Origin: Rufibacter glacialis
GTDB lineage: Bacteria > Bacteroidota > Bacteroidia > Cytophagales > Hymenobacteraceae
Reading direction: 5' to 3'
Assembly (NCBI RefSeq): GCF_008271745.1
Contig: NZ_VKKZ01000026.1
Coordinates: 1 to 64,000 of the forward strand
Length of the DNA stretch: 64,000 nucleotides
Under the pieces are notes generated by a model. The model was not told the DNA's origin, ran no database searches, and worked only from the letters and a program-made list of their open reading frames with translations. Positions within the stretch are counted from its first letter, which is position 1. The number at the start of each line of letters is the position of its first letter. Made by a program: the position numbers and the translations under genes. Positions 52,074-59,432 of this stretch are shown in pieces.

Positions 52074-53192
52074 TCAAAAGGGCTTGCCGTGGGTTTGCCG
52101 CATAATGGCCTTGACGGCCCCGGGTATCAGGTTAAGGCTGGCCACCGCCACCTCAGACAGTACTGGGTGCCCAAACAAGCGTTGCACCAGACGACCGGTC
52201 TGTAGCCGGGCCCCAAACTGCCGCTGCCACAGATTAGCATAGTTCTTCTCCATCTGCAGCCTGGTTTGGTGCCCGTTCAGGAAAAGCAGCACCTGCTCAG
52301 ACAGCAGCTTGGCCGAATGGATGGCCATGGCCATGCCGTTGCCGCAGAGGGGCGTGATAAGGCCGGCGGCGTCTCCGCTCATGAGCACGTGGTCTTCCAC
52401 GCAGGCCTTGGGGGCGAAGGAGATCTCATTGATCACCTCGGGCTGGGGGTAAAGGAAGTGGCTGTTGCGCAGCAGGTCCCGCAGCCAGGGGTTCTTGCTG
52501 AGTTCCTGCGCCTCCAGTTGGGCAATGGTGCCATGCTTTTTCAGGTTCTGGCGGGTGGTGAGGTAACAGAAGCAGTACCGGTCTTCCTCTATGGCCGACA
52601 CGCCTGCGTAGCCATCATCAAAATTATGCAGGGAGATGACGTGCCGGGGCAGTTGGGTCTGTAGGTGGTACTTGACCGCCAGGTACGGTGAGCGCTGCTC
52701 AAAGAAACCGCGGTTGAAATGGCGGTCCAGGGCACTGCGTTTGCCGTAGGCGCCAATCACCACCGGGGCCTGCAACTGCTCACCGGTAGAGAGGGTGACG
52801 GTGAAGGCCTCCTGGGCAAAAGAGACCGCAGTGGCGCTTACCTGTTGCTTAAACGTGACGCCCCGCTGCTGGGCCAGTTGGAACAGATGGTGGTCCAGGG
52901 TGAATCGGCTAAGGCCAAAGCCACCCAGGTCCAGCGGGGTCTGCAGGGTGCGCCCCTTGGGCGAAGACAGCAGGAAATGGGTAAGGTGGGCGGGGTGCAA
53001 GGCTTCTACCTCTACCCCCAGGCTCTTCAAGAAAGGAAGCACCTCATTGGAGACATACTCACCGCAGACCTTATGGAAAGGAAATTTTTTCTTTTCTACC
53101 AAGGTTACCTGCACGCCTTGGCCTGCTAATTGCAACGCATTCACCAGACCGGCTAATCCTCCTCCAATGATAATGGCGCTGCGGTTGTGCAT
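52074..53192 (-). CDS. FAD-dependent oxidoreductase (geranylgeranyl-reductase/hydroxylase type)
   Basis: A 372-residue flavoprotein. Start chosen at ATG 53192 (MHNRSAIIIGGGLAGLVNALQL), which gives the FAD GxGxxG loop at the N-terminus; the frame is open to 53315 upstream without family character. The second FAD motif is GDAAGLITPLCGNGMAMAIHSAKLL and VCGEYVS near residue 45 is typical of the UbiH/GG-reductase superfamily. Probably oxidises or hydroxylates the polyketide product as SrsC does, or reduces an isoprenoid. It starts the minus-strand three-gene set with the type III PKS and methyltransferase. Confidence 0.9.
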   Translation of the reverse strand: MHNRSAIIIGGGLAGLVNALQLAGQGVQVTLVEKKKFPFHKVCGEYVSNEVLPFLKSLGVEVEALHPAHLTHFLLSSPKGRTLQTPLDLGGFGLSRFTLDHHLFQLAQQRGVTFKQQVSATAVSFAQEAFTVTLSTGEQLQAPVVIGAYGKRSALDRHFNRGFFEQRSPYLAVKYHLQTQLPRHVISLHNFDDGYAGVSAIEEDRYCFCYLTTRQNLKKHGTIAQLEAQELSKNPWLRDLLRNSHFLYPQPEVINEISFAPKACVEDHVLMSGDAAGLITPLCGNGMAMAIHSAKLLSEQVLLFLNGHQTRLQMEKNYANLWQRQFGARLQTGRLVQRLFGHPVLSEVAVASLNLIPGAVKAIMRQTHGKPF

Positions 53193-53346
53193 GGGTGGCA
53201 GAATGTTCAATTTATTCAATTGGGCTACTTTAAAACCGTAATTTTGGTGAATGGTTTCGTATAAAATCCAAAACCAAGGTGCTCCTATGCTCGTTAAGAT
53301 GATGTACCAGACCACCTTACAGTTTAGTCAAGATTAAAGAAAACAC

Positions 53347-53715
53347 ATGAAACACTTTATACTCTTAGTGATTATTTGTCTCAGCTTCTCTAAAGTACCG
53401 GCCCAGGTGAAACCCCGGCCGCTCCCCACAGAACAGAAGAGTGAGGCAAAGGCAGGTGTAGAAGACCAGTCTATGTCTGTGTACCCTAACCCCTCTAGCG
53501 GTGTTATCACTATTTCCCTGGAAGGATTTGAGGGGAAGAAAACAGACTTACGCATCATGAACGTGATTGGGAATGTGGTGTACCGGGAAGTGATCCAGAA
53601 CCCAGACCCGCATTACCTCAAAACCATTGATCTGAACAAACTGGCCAAAGGTCTGTACTACGTGAAACTGGAAGCCCCGTCTTACAGCGAGGTGCGGAAA
53701 GTCATCTTGCGGTAA
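53347..53715 (+). CDS. Minimal T9SS-sorted protein
   Basis: A 122-residue exported protein. After a signal peptide (FILLVIICLSFSKVPAQ) only about 25 residues precede a Por secretion system (T9SS type A) C-terminal sorting domain: SVYPNPSSGVITISLEGFEGKKTDLRIMNVIGNVVYREV ... GLYYVKLEAPSYSEVRKVILR. Such domains direct proteins through the type IX secretion system and attach them to the surface. With almost no cargo domain, it may be a secreted peptide or a remnant of a larger gene, though the frame is intact. A two-way terminator follows 19 bp later. It starts 155 bp from the flavoprotein gene, divergent. Confidence 0.85.
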   Translation: MKHFILLVIICLSFSKVPAQVKPRPLPTEQKSEAKAGVEDQSMSVYPNPSSGVITISLEGFEGKKTDLRIMNVIGNVVYREVIQNPDPHYLKTIDLNKLAKGLYYVKLEAPSYSEVRKVILR

Positions 53716-53733
53716 TTCCCTAATTCCCCTTAA

Positions 53734-53777
53734 AAACAGAAAAGGCAAAGCTTGCAGAGGCTTTGCCTTTTCTGTTT
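53734..53777. terminator. Two-way terminator between convergent genes
   Basis: Perfect 18-bp stem AAACAGAAAAGGCAAAGC (53734-53751) / GCTTTGCCTTTTCTGTTT (53760-53777), 8-nt loop. Serves the T9SS protein (+) and the beta-barrel gene (-). Confidence 0.85.
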
Positions 53778-53800
53778 GTTTTGTGCAGGAAGCGGCTGCC

Positions 53801-54394
53801 TTAGCGGTTAGCCCCGGCGGGAAGGTAGATCTGGAAGGCCAGGCCCAAAGACAACCCGGTAGTGCCTGAACCCACATCAATGTTGGCGTGGCTGCGGGTG
53901 AGGTTGAGGGTTCCTTCCAGAGACACGTTAGTGGCAACGAAGTGTGCGTAACCGGCCCTCACGCCATACACAGACGAAAAAAAGGAATCACCTTCGTTGT
54001 CTTTGAGGTTGCTGCCCGCAAACCCTACCAGCGCCTCGCCAAACCAGCGGTGGGTAGGGGCGGCCCCTTCAGGAAAGTAATACCTCACAAACGGAGTAAG
54101 GCCATAGCTGAACACTTCGCCGCCGTTATAGAGCTGGAGTCCCAGCTGCACCTGGGTGCCTACGGCCGCGTTGTCACTGATGAAGAACCCGGCCCTGGGC
54201 CTTATGTCCAACGTGAAGGTCTCTGATTTAAAGTTATGGCCAATAGAGCCAATATCAGCACCCACCACCCAGTTCCCCTTCTGAATCGCGGTGCTTGCCA
54301 CGGGCGCCGTACTTTGCGGTGGTGTAATGGTCTGGGCGAACGAGCCTATGGCGGTGCCCAGCACTAACATCAATAAGAGTAAAGGTGTTTTCAT
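53801..54394 (-). CDS. Outer-membrane beta-barrel protein
   Basis: A 197-residue protein with signal peptide (KTPLLLLMLVLGTAIGSFA, then Q). The mature chain is made of amphipathic strands such as WVVGADIGSIGHNF, FTLDIRPRAGFFISDNAAVGTQVQLGLQLY, GLTPFVRYYFPEG, RWFGEALVGFAGSNL and VYGVRAGYAHFVATNVSLEGTLNL, typical of the OMP_b-brl domain (8-strand barrel). Ends AFQIYLPAGANR, without a clear terminal Phe. Function unknown; shares a two-way terminator with the T9SS protein. Confidence 0.87.
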   Translation of the reverse strand: MKTPLLLLMLVLGTAIGSFAQTITPPQSTAPVASTAIQKGNWVVGADIGSIGHNFKSETFTLDIRPRAGFFISDNAAVGTQVQLGLQLYNGGEVFSYGLTPFVRYYFPEGAAPTHRWFGEALVGFAGSNLKDNEGDSFFSSVYGVRAGYAHFVATNVSLEGTLNLTRSHANIDVGSGTTGLSLGLAFQIYLPAGANR

Positions 54395-55327
54395 AATTTT
54401 AAGGATTAATTGACCTTTATTTATAAATCTAACGAGCTGTTTTTCATTTAGTTAACGGTTGCGCCTCTTTTATTACAAGGTTTTTCAAGGAAAGGAGGGA
54501 GGAATTAAGAGTAGCCCAGGAAGGGATTTTCATCATGCAGATACAGCATTAAAAACCTCTGTTCCCAAAGCAATGGTTCTATTAGAACGAAGACAAAAGC
54601 ATGGTGTAAACAAAAGTAAAAGCGGTGAATTGATACTTAAAAAGGCTAGTCAATCTTCTAGTAATGAGTAGTTTAATGCAGGAGGAATAGAGATAGTTAT
54701 ATTAATTACAGGAAAACAGGTTCAACAGAAGGTTATGCACCAGTATGGTTATATTTTAGTCAGCTGTATTAGCAGTTTCCTTGGAATGGGTACAATAACT
54801 ATAGAGGCGAAGCCAAGACATGGTAACCCCAGGAATAAACTCTTGCTGGCCCTGGCTTAAGATCATGCGTTTTAAAGATTACACCCTGGTAATTCCATCT
54901 CTCGTTCCAAATTAGAAATAGGGGGGCAACGGGAAATTGGATGGCGGTTTTTGCCTTATTCTGAAAAAAGCAGCCTGAAATGAACCGGATCTGGTGCGGA
55001 AATATACTGAGCCGCGCCCAAGCCTTCGCCCAAACGAAAGCTTTGATTACCTGCTCTCAATGGAAGGCGTTAAATGACCTCTGCAGAAATAAGATGGATA
55101 GCGAAGAACGGCCTTAAGCCAGACGTTTTGCGCACAAGGCAACCCAGATGCTAACCGTTGGTTTGCGGGAATTAAACAGGAGGCCCTCTGTTAGGTAAAG
55201 TGAATCAGCGACGAAGAGCTTACCGGAATTCGGGAACCGGCGCGGCATGCATTAACGGGCCGAGGCGCTAAGTTTTTCCTTGATAAAAAAATAAAGCCCT
55301 TTAGTAGATGACTAAAGGGCTTTTCTG
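54395..55327. other. Long non-coding region before tRNA-Arg
   Basis: 933 bp. The left half is AT-rich; 54950-55260 is GC-rich without a long frame. Weak frames here (such as one from 54459) lack protein character. The only clear element is the tRNA-Arg terminator at 55293-55323. Possibly a decayed mobile element, but no recognisable transposase or integrase was seen. Confidence 0.45.
55293..55323 (-). terminator. Terminator of tRNA-Arg
   Basis: Perfect 13-bp stem AAAGCCCTTTAGT (55293-55305) / ACTAAAGGGCTTT (55311-55323), then TATTTTTTTATC on the minus strand. Confidence 0.85.
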
Positions 55328-55399
55328 TGGCCTCGCCGGGAATCGAACCCAGATCAAACGTTTAGGAAACGTCTATTCTATCCGTTGAACTACAAGGCC
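55328..55399 (-). tRNA. tRNA-Arg (anticodon CCT)
   Basis: A 72-nt cloverleaf on the minus strand: acceptor GGCCTTG / CGAGGCC, discriminator A; D arm GTTCAACGGATAGAAT; anticodon stem GACGT/ACGTT with loop TTCCTAA, anticodon CCT; T arm CTGGG-TTCGATT-CCCGG. CCA not encoded. Reads AGG. A frequent integration target in bacteria, but no integrase is seen nearby. Confidence 0.94.
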
Positions 55400-55770
55400 A
55401 GGCTTTCCAAGGCAGTTTGGCGTGGTGTACAAAAGTAAAGCAAATTTCTGTGCCAGGAAATAGAGGGGCTATTATTTAAAACATCGGTGCACCGGAAGGT
55501 CCCGGCCTGCCACCTGCTTTTTGTTCCGGGAGCAAAGGCTAAGCTAGAAACCTATTTGTTAATTACGCTAATAAGGTAAACTGCGCTTGCTTTTTAAAAG
55601 AATAGTAGGTAATTATAAATAATAATAGCCCTGATATTTTTAAAGAAAGGCACCATTAATTCAGAGCCTATCGTAGTATAAATTAATTGGAACAATTGCC
55701 AGCTGATAGCTGAACATTAACCGGAATTTATATCTTTGCACCCACTTAATTCTATAACCACCTTATCACT
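55400..55770. other. Intergenic region with promoter of the small basic protein
   Basis: 371 bp, AT-rich from 55590 on. Contains an exact -7 promoter element at 55731-55738. Nothing else recognised. Confidence 0.45.
55731..55738 (+). promoter_or_regulatory. Bacteroidota-type -7 element
   Basis: TATCTTTG is an exact TAnnTTTG match, 33 bp before the ATG at 55771. A perfect TTTG -33 element is not at the usual distance; ATTG lies farther up (55695). Confidence 0.65.
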
Positions 55771-55971
55771 ATGAGAGATCAACTCAAAAGCAAGCTTGAT
55801 AAAATGCAGATGGAGGTAATCCGTGACTGCCAGAACGTAGAAGATGTTCAATTGATGCTGGGTATTTTCAGCCAAATGAACGAGGCTCTGAACCAAATTC
55901 CAGATTCTTTGAACAAACCAAAAGGCGCTAAAAGAGGCCGCAAGCCAAAGAACGCAGAAGGTAATTCCTAA
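55771..55971 (+). CDS. Small basic coiled-coil protein with AT-hook-like tail
   Basis: A 66-residue protein. Residues 1-45 form an amphipathic helix (LKSKLDKMQMEVIRDCQNVEDVQLMLGIFSQMNEAL), likely coiled-coil; the tail PKGAKRGRKPKNAEGNS carries an R-G-R-K-P motif like an AT-hook, which binds the minor groove of AT-rich DNA. It has an exact TAnnTTTG promoter element and a strong terminator, supporting a real expressed gene. Possibly a small DNA-binding or chromatin-associated protein (inference). Confidence 0.8.
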   Translation: MRDQLKSKLDKMQMEVIRDCQNVEDVQLMLGIFSQMNEALNQIPDSLNKPKGAKRGRKPKNAEGNS

Positions 55972-55991
55972 GCAGTAGCCTGCTTTCACAT

Positions 55992-56037
55992 AAAGGAGTG
56001 AAGGATAGCCGGTGACGGTTCCTTCCCTCCTTTTTTT
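55992..56037 (+). terminator. Terminator of the small basic gene
   Basis: Stem AAAGGAGTGAAGGA (55992-56005) with TCCTTCCCTCCTTT (one mismatch), loop of about 14 nt, then seven T's through 56037. Confidence 0.8.
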
Positions 56038-56420
56038 ATGCCCCAATTAACCCGCTGGAGGAAAGCCTTGGCCGAGGTAGTAGGTGTAGCCTAAAAGTCG
56101 ATATTCGGCCAGAGTGTTGTGCGGGAAGTGTTTCTTTCTCGGGCAGCGCCCGAGAGAATGACCTGTATTTTTATAGCCATTTCTCGCTAGGGTCCGTTTG
56201 GGAAACAAGGGGTTTGTGCGCTTATTACATTCCCTTGCCAGAGGCCGGCGCCTTTTCTGAGGGGGGCTGCCGGAAAGCCGGCAATATTTTTGTAACAAGT
56301 GCCCCAGAAAGGCAAATGAATAGTTCTTATTCACGTATATGTGGCGTTGGCAGGTAACCCAACAAAGAGGGCATTGGTTGAATATGTCAACTGAGCGGCT
56401 TCTGACCTAGTTTGTTTTAC
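56038..56420. other. Intergenic region upstream of the cyclase-like gene
   Basis: 383 bp. No promoter consensus, repeat or gene is clear; a frame on the opposite strand (56047-56334) is Arg/Lys-rich without protein character and is rejected. Confidence 0.35.
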
Positions 56421-57563
56421 ATGGAGTCAACAGTAACCAATATTTCTTTAGCACCCCAGGGAGCGGATGATTCGCAGCCGGCGCTGCTGTTCATTCCAGA
56501 TATTAGCGGCTTTACGCGTTTCATGCATGAAAACGGCGTGCAGTACAGCCGTAACCTGATTGCTGACCTGCTGGAGATCATCATTGAGGCCAATATCCTG
56601 AACATGGAGGTGTGCGAGATTCAGGGTGACGCCATTCTGTTCTACAAACTGGGCGACCCACCCGCCATTGAACAGCTGGTAAGCCAGTGCAAGCAGATCT
56701 TCCTGGACTTCCAGAACTACCTCCGCATCATGGACCGCGATGATCACCTCTCTGGCCCCAAGCTCTCTGACAACAAACTCACCCTTAAAATAGTGGTGCA
56801 TTACGGCCGCATCAGCGTGACCCAGATAAGGGACCACATCAAGTTGATGGGCACAGATGTGATCCTGGCCCACCGGCTGCTTAAAAACAGCATAGAAGGC
56901 TCTGAATACGTGCTGTTGACCGAAGGATACCTGAACACCCAGAAGCCGGAGGCCATAGAGCGCAATTTTGAGTGGTCTCAGCTGAAAGACGGCATGAATT
57001 CCTATGAGCACGTGGGGGATATCCGGTACAAGTATGCGTTTCTTACGCCGCTCCGCCTTTTGGTCACAGACCCAGAGGCAGATCACACCCATAAGAAGTA
57101 CCCTAACACCTTCTCGGTCACAGACCATATCAATGCCCCGGTAGACCTGGTGCTGCGGGTGATCCAGAATTACCGCCTTAAACCCAAATGGATGCACCGG
57201 GTCAAGAACGCGCATTTTGATACCAAAAAGGTGAACCGCATTGGCACCAACTACTTCTGCGAGATGGAGAAGGGCGGTACCATAGAATTGCAGATGCTGC
57301 AAAGCAGGATCACCGAAGAAAAGATAGAGGTCATTGAGAAGATGGCCAACTTCAAGATGTTCCCCAACTCCTTGATCTTCTATTTCCTGTACGAAGAAGA
57401 CGGCGGCACTAACCTCACCCTGGAATTCCACTACAGCCGCGTGTCTGTGGGCGATTATTTCTATGACAACTTTGGCCGCAAACAGATCAAAGGGTTTATG
57501 AAGGTGTCTTTCCTGCGGCTGAAAGCCCTGTGCGAGAAACTCCACCGGAACCGGCTGGCCTGA
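56421..57563 (+). CDS. Cyclase-like N-domain plus START-like C-domain protein (DUF2652)
   Basis: A 380-residue protein from ATG 56421. Residues about 20-200 follow the class III nucleotide-cyclase pattern: LLFIPDISGFTRFMHENGVQYSRNLIADLLEII, CEIQGDAILFYKLGDPPAIE, then a strand LKIVVHYGRISVTQIRDHIKLMGTDVILAHRLL. The two metal Asp positions appear to be kept (D in PDISGF, D in QGDAIL), but whether it makes a cyclic nucleotide is unknown. Residues about 235-380 resemble a START/SRPBCC ligand pocket (VTDHINAPVDLVLRVIQNYRLKPKWMHRVKN). It converges with an HD-Pycsar-effector-like gene across a 27-bp perfect hairpin. DUF2652 proteins are of unknown function; a link to cyclic-nucleotide signalling is inferred from the fold and the neighbour. 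Confidence 0.85.
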   Translation: MESTVTNISLAPQGADDSQPALLFIPDISGFTRFMHENGVQYSRNLIADLLEIIIEANILNMEVCEIQGDAILFYKLGDPPAIEQLVSQCKQIFLDFQNYLRIMDRDDHLSGPKLSDNKLTLKIVVHYGRISVTQIRDHIKLMGTDVILAHRLLKNSIEGSEYVLLTEGYLNTQKPEAIERNFEWSQLKDGMNSYEHVGDIRYKYAFLTPLRLLVTDPEADHTHKKYPNTFSVTDHINAPVDLVLRVIQNYRLKPKWMHRVKNAHFDTKKVNRIGTNYFCEMEKGGTIELQMLQSRITEEKIEVIEKMANFKMFPNSLIFYFLYEEDGGTNLTLEFHYSRVSVGDYFYDNFGRKQIKGFMKVSFLRLKALCEKLHRNRLA

Positions 57564-57580
57564 GAACCAAGATAAGACTA

Positions 57581-57637
57581 CCCTTAAAGCCAGAAGAGGC
57601 TGCCGTACAGTACGGCAGCCTCTTCTGGCTTTAAGGG
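57581..57637. terminator. 27-bp perfect two-way terminator
   Basis: Left arm 57581-57607 and right arm 57611-57637 are exactly complementary with a 3-nt loop (CAG). It starts 17 bp after the cyclase-like gene and ends 11 bp before the HD gene stop, ending both. The two outer edges are CCCTT and AAGGG rather than long T runs. Confidence 0.75.
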
Positions 57638-57648
57638 GAAACGCTTAA

Positions 57649-58836
57649 TTAGCGGGCAATGGCCACCACAAATGACACCACCGTTAAGATAATCCCGATC
57701 ATGAAAATGGTGTAGGAGATGCGCAGCAGGCGGTACTTGTTCTTGAGCACGTCTCCCAGGTAGTAGATATCGGTGATCATGTTGTTGTAGAGCGCGTTCT
57801 TGTCGCGCATGATATCATGCATGCCTGACTGGAAATCTTCCAGCGGGATTTTGGTGAAGTTTCCGAAAAACAGCAGGTTAATGCGGCGGCTGGTGAGCTT
57901 GTCGGGCCGTAGGCGGAAGCTGGTCACCTCTGGCTGCGCCGAGATGATGGCCGAGATCACCGAGGCCAGCGTGGTGGCCAGCAAGATCCCTACCGGGATC
58001 ATCAGCACGGGGTTGCGGGTGAACTCGGCCCCAATGATAGAGGACTTGGTACCCAGGTACGTGATGATGATGGACATGATGATGGCGTTGAGGCTGATCA
58101 TCATGTTGGCCTTGTTGTCTGCGATGGCACTCAGGCTGATGTGGTTGTCATAGGTGCTCTTGAACATGGTCTCAATGCCCCGCTTGGGCTGGGCCATGGT
58201 CTCGCGGTTCTTCTTCTCCTTCTTCTTCTTCTTCTTTGACAGTTCCAACTGATGGGTGCGTTGCGTCTGGATGTTGGTGCTCAACTGCTTGGAGAATTTG
58301 GCCTGGGCCGGCTGGGTCCGGAAAGAGACAGAGAGCAGGAAGTCTAGTTGGTACTGGGCCCACTCCAGGTCAGAGAAGGTGCGGCCCAGGTAGATCTCCC
58401 ATTCCACCCGCAGCAATTCTGCCGTGGCGAAAAAGGTTTCTTTGCCAATGTTGGCAATGTCTGCGTCTACCAGAATGTCTTCCAGCAGATGGTGCGTGAT
58501 CTGGCCTTGTTTGGTGGCCATGATGCAGCGGTTCACCTGGTCAATTTTTTCCTGGGGGTATTTCTGTTCCTGCAGAAAAGCGGTGGCAATCTCCACACTC
58601 TCCTCCTCATGGTTCTCATAGGTAGCAATGTAGCCCGTGTCATGGAACCAGGCAGCCAATACGAGTATTTCAAGGTCTTCTGGGGGTAGGGTATACCCTT
58701 CGGCCAGGTGTCTGGCTTCCTTTACCACCTCAAACGTGTGCTTGTAGTTGTGGTAAACTAGCTTCTTTGATAACTTCTCCTTGAAAAGCAGGAACACATA
58801 GTTGCCGGCTTTTCGGATGAGATCTTCGTTTTCCAT
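57649..58836 (-). CDS. HD-domain protein with Pycsar-effector-like membrane domain
   Basis: A 395-residue protein from ATG 58836 (MENEDLIRK). Residues about 20-150 form an HD phosphohydrolase domain: His in YHNYKHTFEVV, the His-Asp pair in AAWFHDTGY and a later Asp in VDADIANIG. A charged linker around residues 200-220 includes a run of six Lys (SKKKKKKEKK). From about residue 230 the sequence ETMFKSTYDNHISLSAIADNKANMMISLNAIIMSIII... with three to four membrane helices matches the Pycsar effector (PycTM, PF18967/DUF5706) pattern. PycTM binds cyclic nucleotides (cUMP/cCMP) and disrupts the membrane in phage defence; the fused HD domain might degrade such signals. No pycC gene adjoins directly, but a cyclase-like gene is its convergent neighbour. 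Confidence 0.88.
   Translation of the reverse strand: MENEDLIRKAGNYVFLLFKEKLSKKLVYHNYKHTFEVVKEARHLAEGYTLPPEDLEILVLAAWFHDTGYIATYENHEEESVEIATAFLQEQKYPQEKIDQVNRCIMATKQGQITHHLLEDILVDADIANIGKETFFATAELLRVEWEIYLGRTFSDLEWAQYQLDFLLSVSFRTQPAQAKFSKQLSTNIQTQRTHQLELSKKKKKKEKKNRETMAQPKRGIETMFKSTYDNHISLSAIADNKANMMISLNAIIMSIIITYLGTKSSIIGAEFTRNPVLMIPVGILLATTLASVISAIISAQPEVTSFRLRPDKLTSRRINLLFFGNFTKIPLEDFQSGMHDIMRDKNALYNNMITDIYYLGDVLKNKYRLLRISYTIFMIGIILTVVSFVVAIAR
58211..58240. repeat. TTC-rich microsatellite inside the HD-PycTM gene
   Basis: A run of TTC/CTTC repeats on + (CTTCTTCTCCTTCTTCTTCTTCTTCTT) encodes the Lys-rich linker. Such runs are prone to slippage; the frame is intact in this sequence. Confidence 0.6.
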
Positions 58837-59432
58837 AAAGTAGGTGAGAGCGGTACTGCCTGTAGCACTTGTCAGCCCCAAAGGGGGCCTCTGAATATAG
58901 TTGAATCCAAAGGTCTACAACGCGAATTGACCCAGGAAGGTTAGCAGAAATCGTTTTCGTGCCCCGCCGGGGTTCCGTTTCCAGAAAGCCAATCTCTGAT
59001 TTTGGGCTGGTTTTTAAAAAACGGCCCTATTTCTCCTGGCCCAGGGGGCTTTAAGTACGAATCCAAACCAGGCCTCTTCGGCAACAGGCTCCTTAGGCAC
59101 TACCGGGTAGTTGGAGGAACCTTGCCGATTAGGCGTTGCCTTAAGCAAAGGCTGTCAATGAACCTGTCTTTTCCTTTATATTGTCTTATAAAATAGGGTA
59201 AACTTTATGTAATAAGGGAAGAAATGGGCGGCAGGAAATTTATTCTAACCCTAACCCGCCCGCGTACGTCATAGAGGCAAATATGCTGTGAAAGCTATTT
59301 AACAGGATCTGGATTATCCCAGAGGCTGATGCCCCGTATAAAGGGCAACTTTCACGGCGTGCGGTATTTTCCTGCCGCTGTTGGGAAACCCCAACGGGCC
59401 GCAGAAGTGACATGCTTTGCCACCTTTTGTTC
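58837..59432. other. Intergenic region upstream of the fusion protein gene
   Basis: 596 bp between divergent genes. Includes a near-palindrome (59003-59027). No RNA or gene is supported; both promoters must lie here. Confidence 0.4.

Noticed and set aside
54459-54671. 70-codon frame
   Set aside because: TTG start, no promoter, no domain, inside AT-rich DNA; judged a chance frame.
55328-55399. tRNA-Arg as an integration (att) site
   Set aside because: No integrase or duplicated tRNA end was seen near it, although the adjacent 0.9 kb is gene-free.
56047-56334. 95-codon minus-strand frame
   Set aside because: Arg/Lys-rich low-quality translation with no start context or family.
56448-57545. 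365-codon minus-strand frame over the cyclase-like gene
   Set aside because: Antisense shadow rich in His and Val; the + frame has recognisable motifs.
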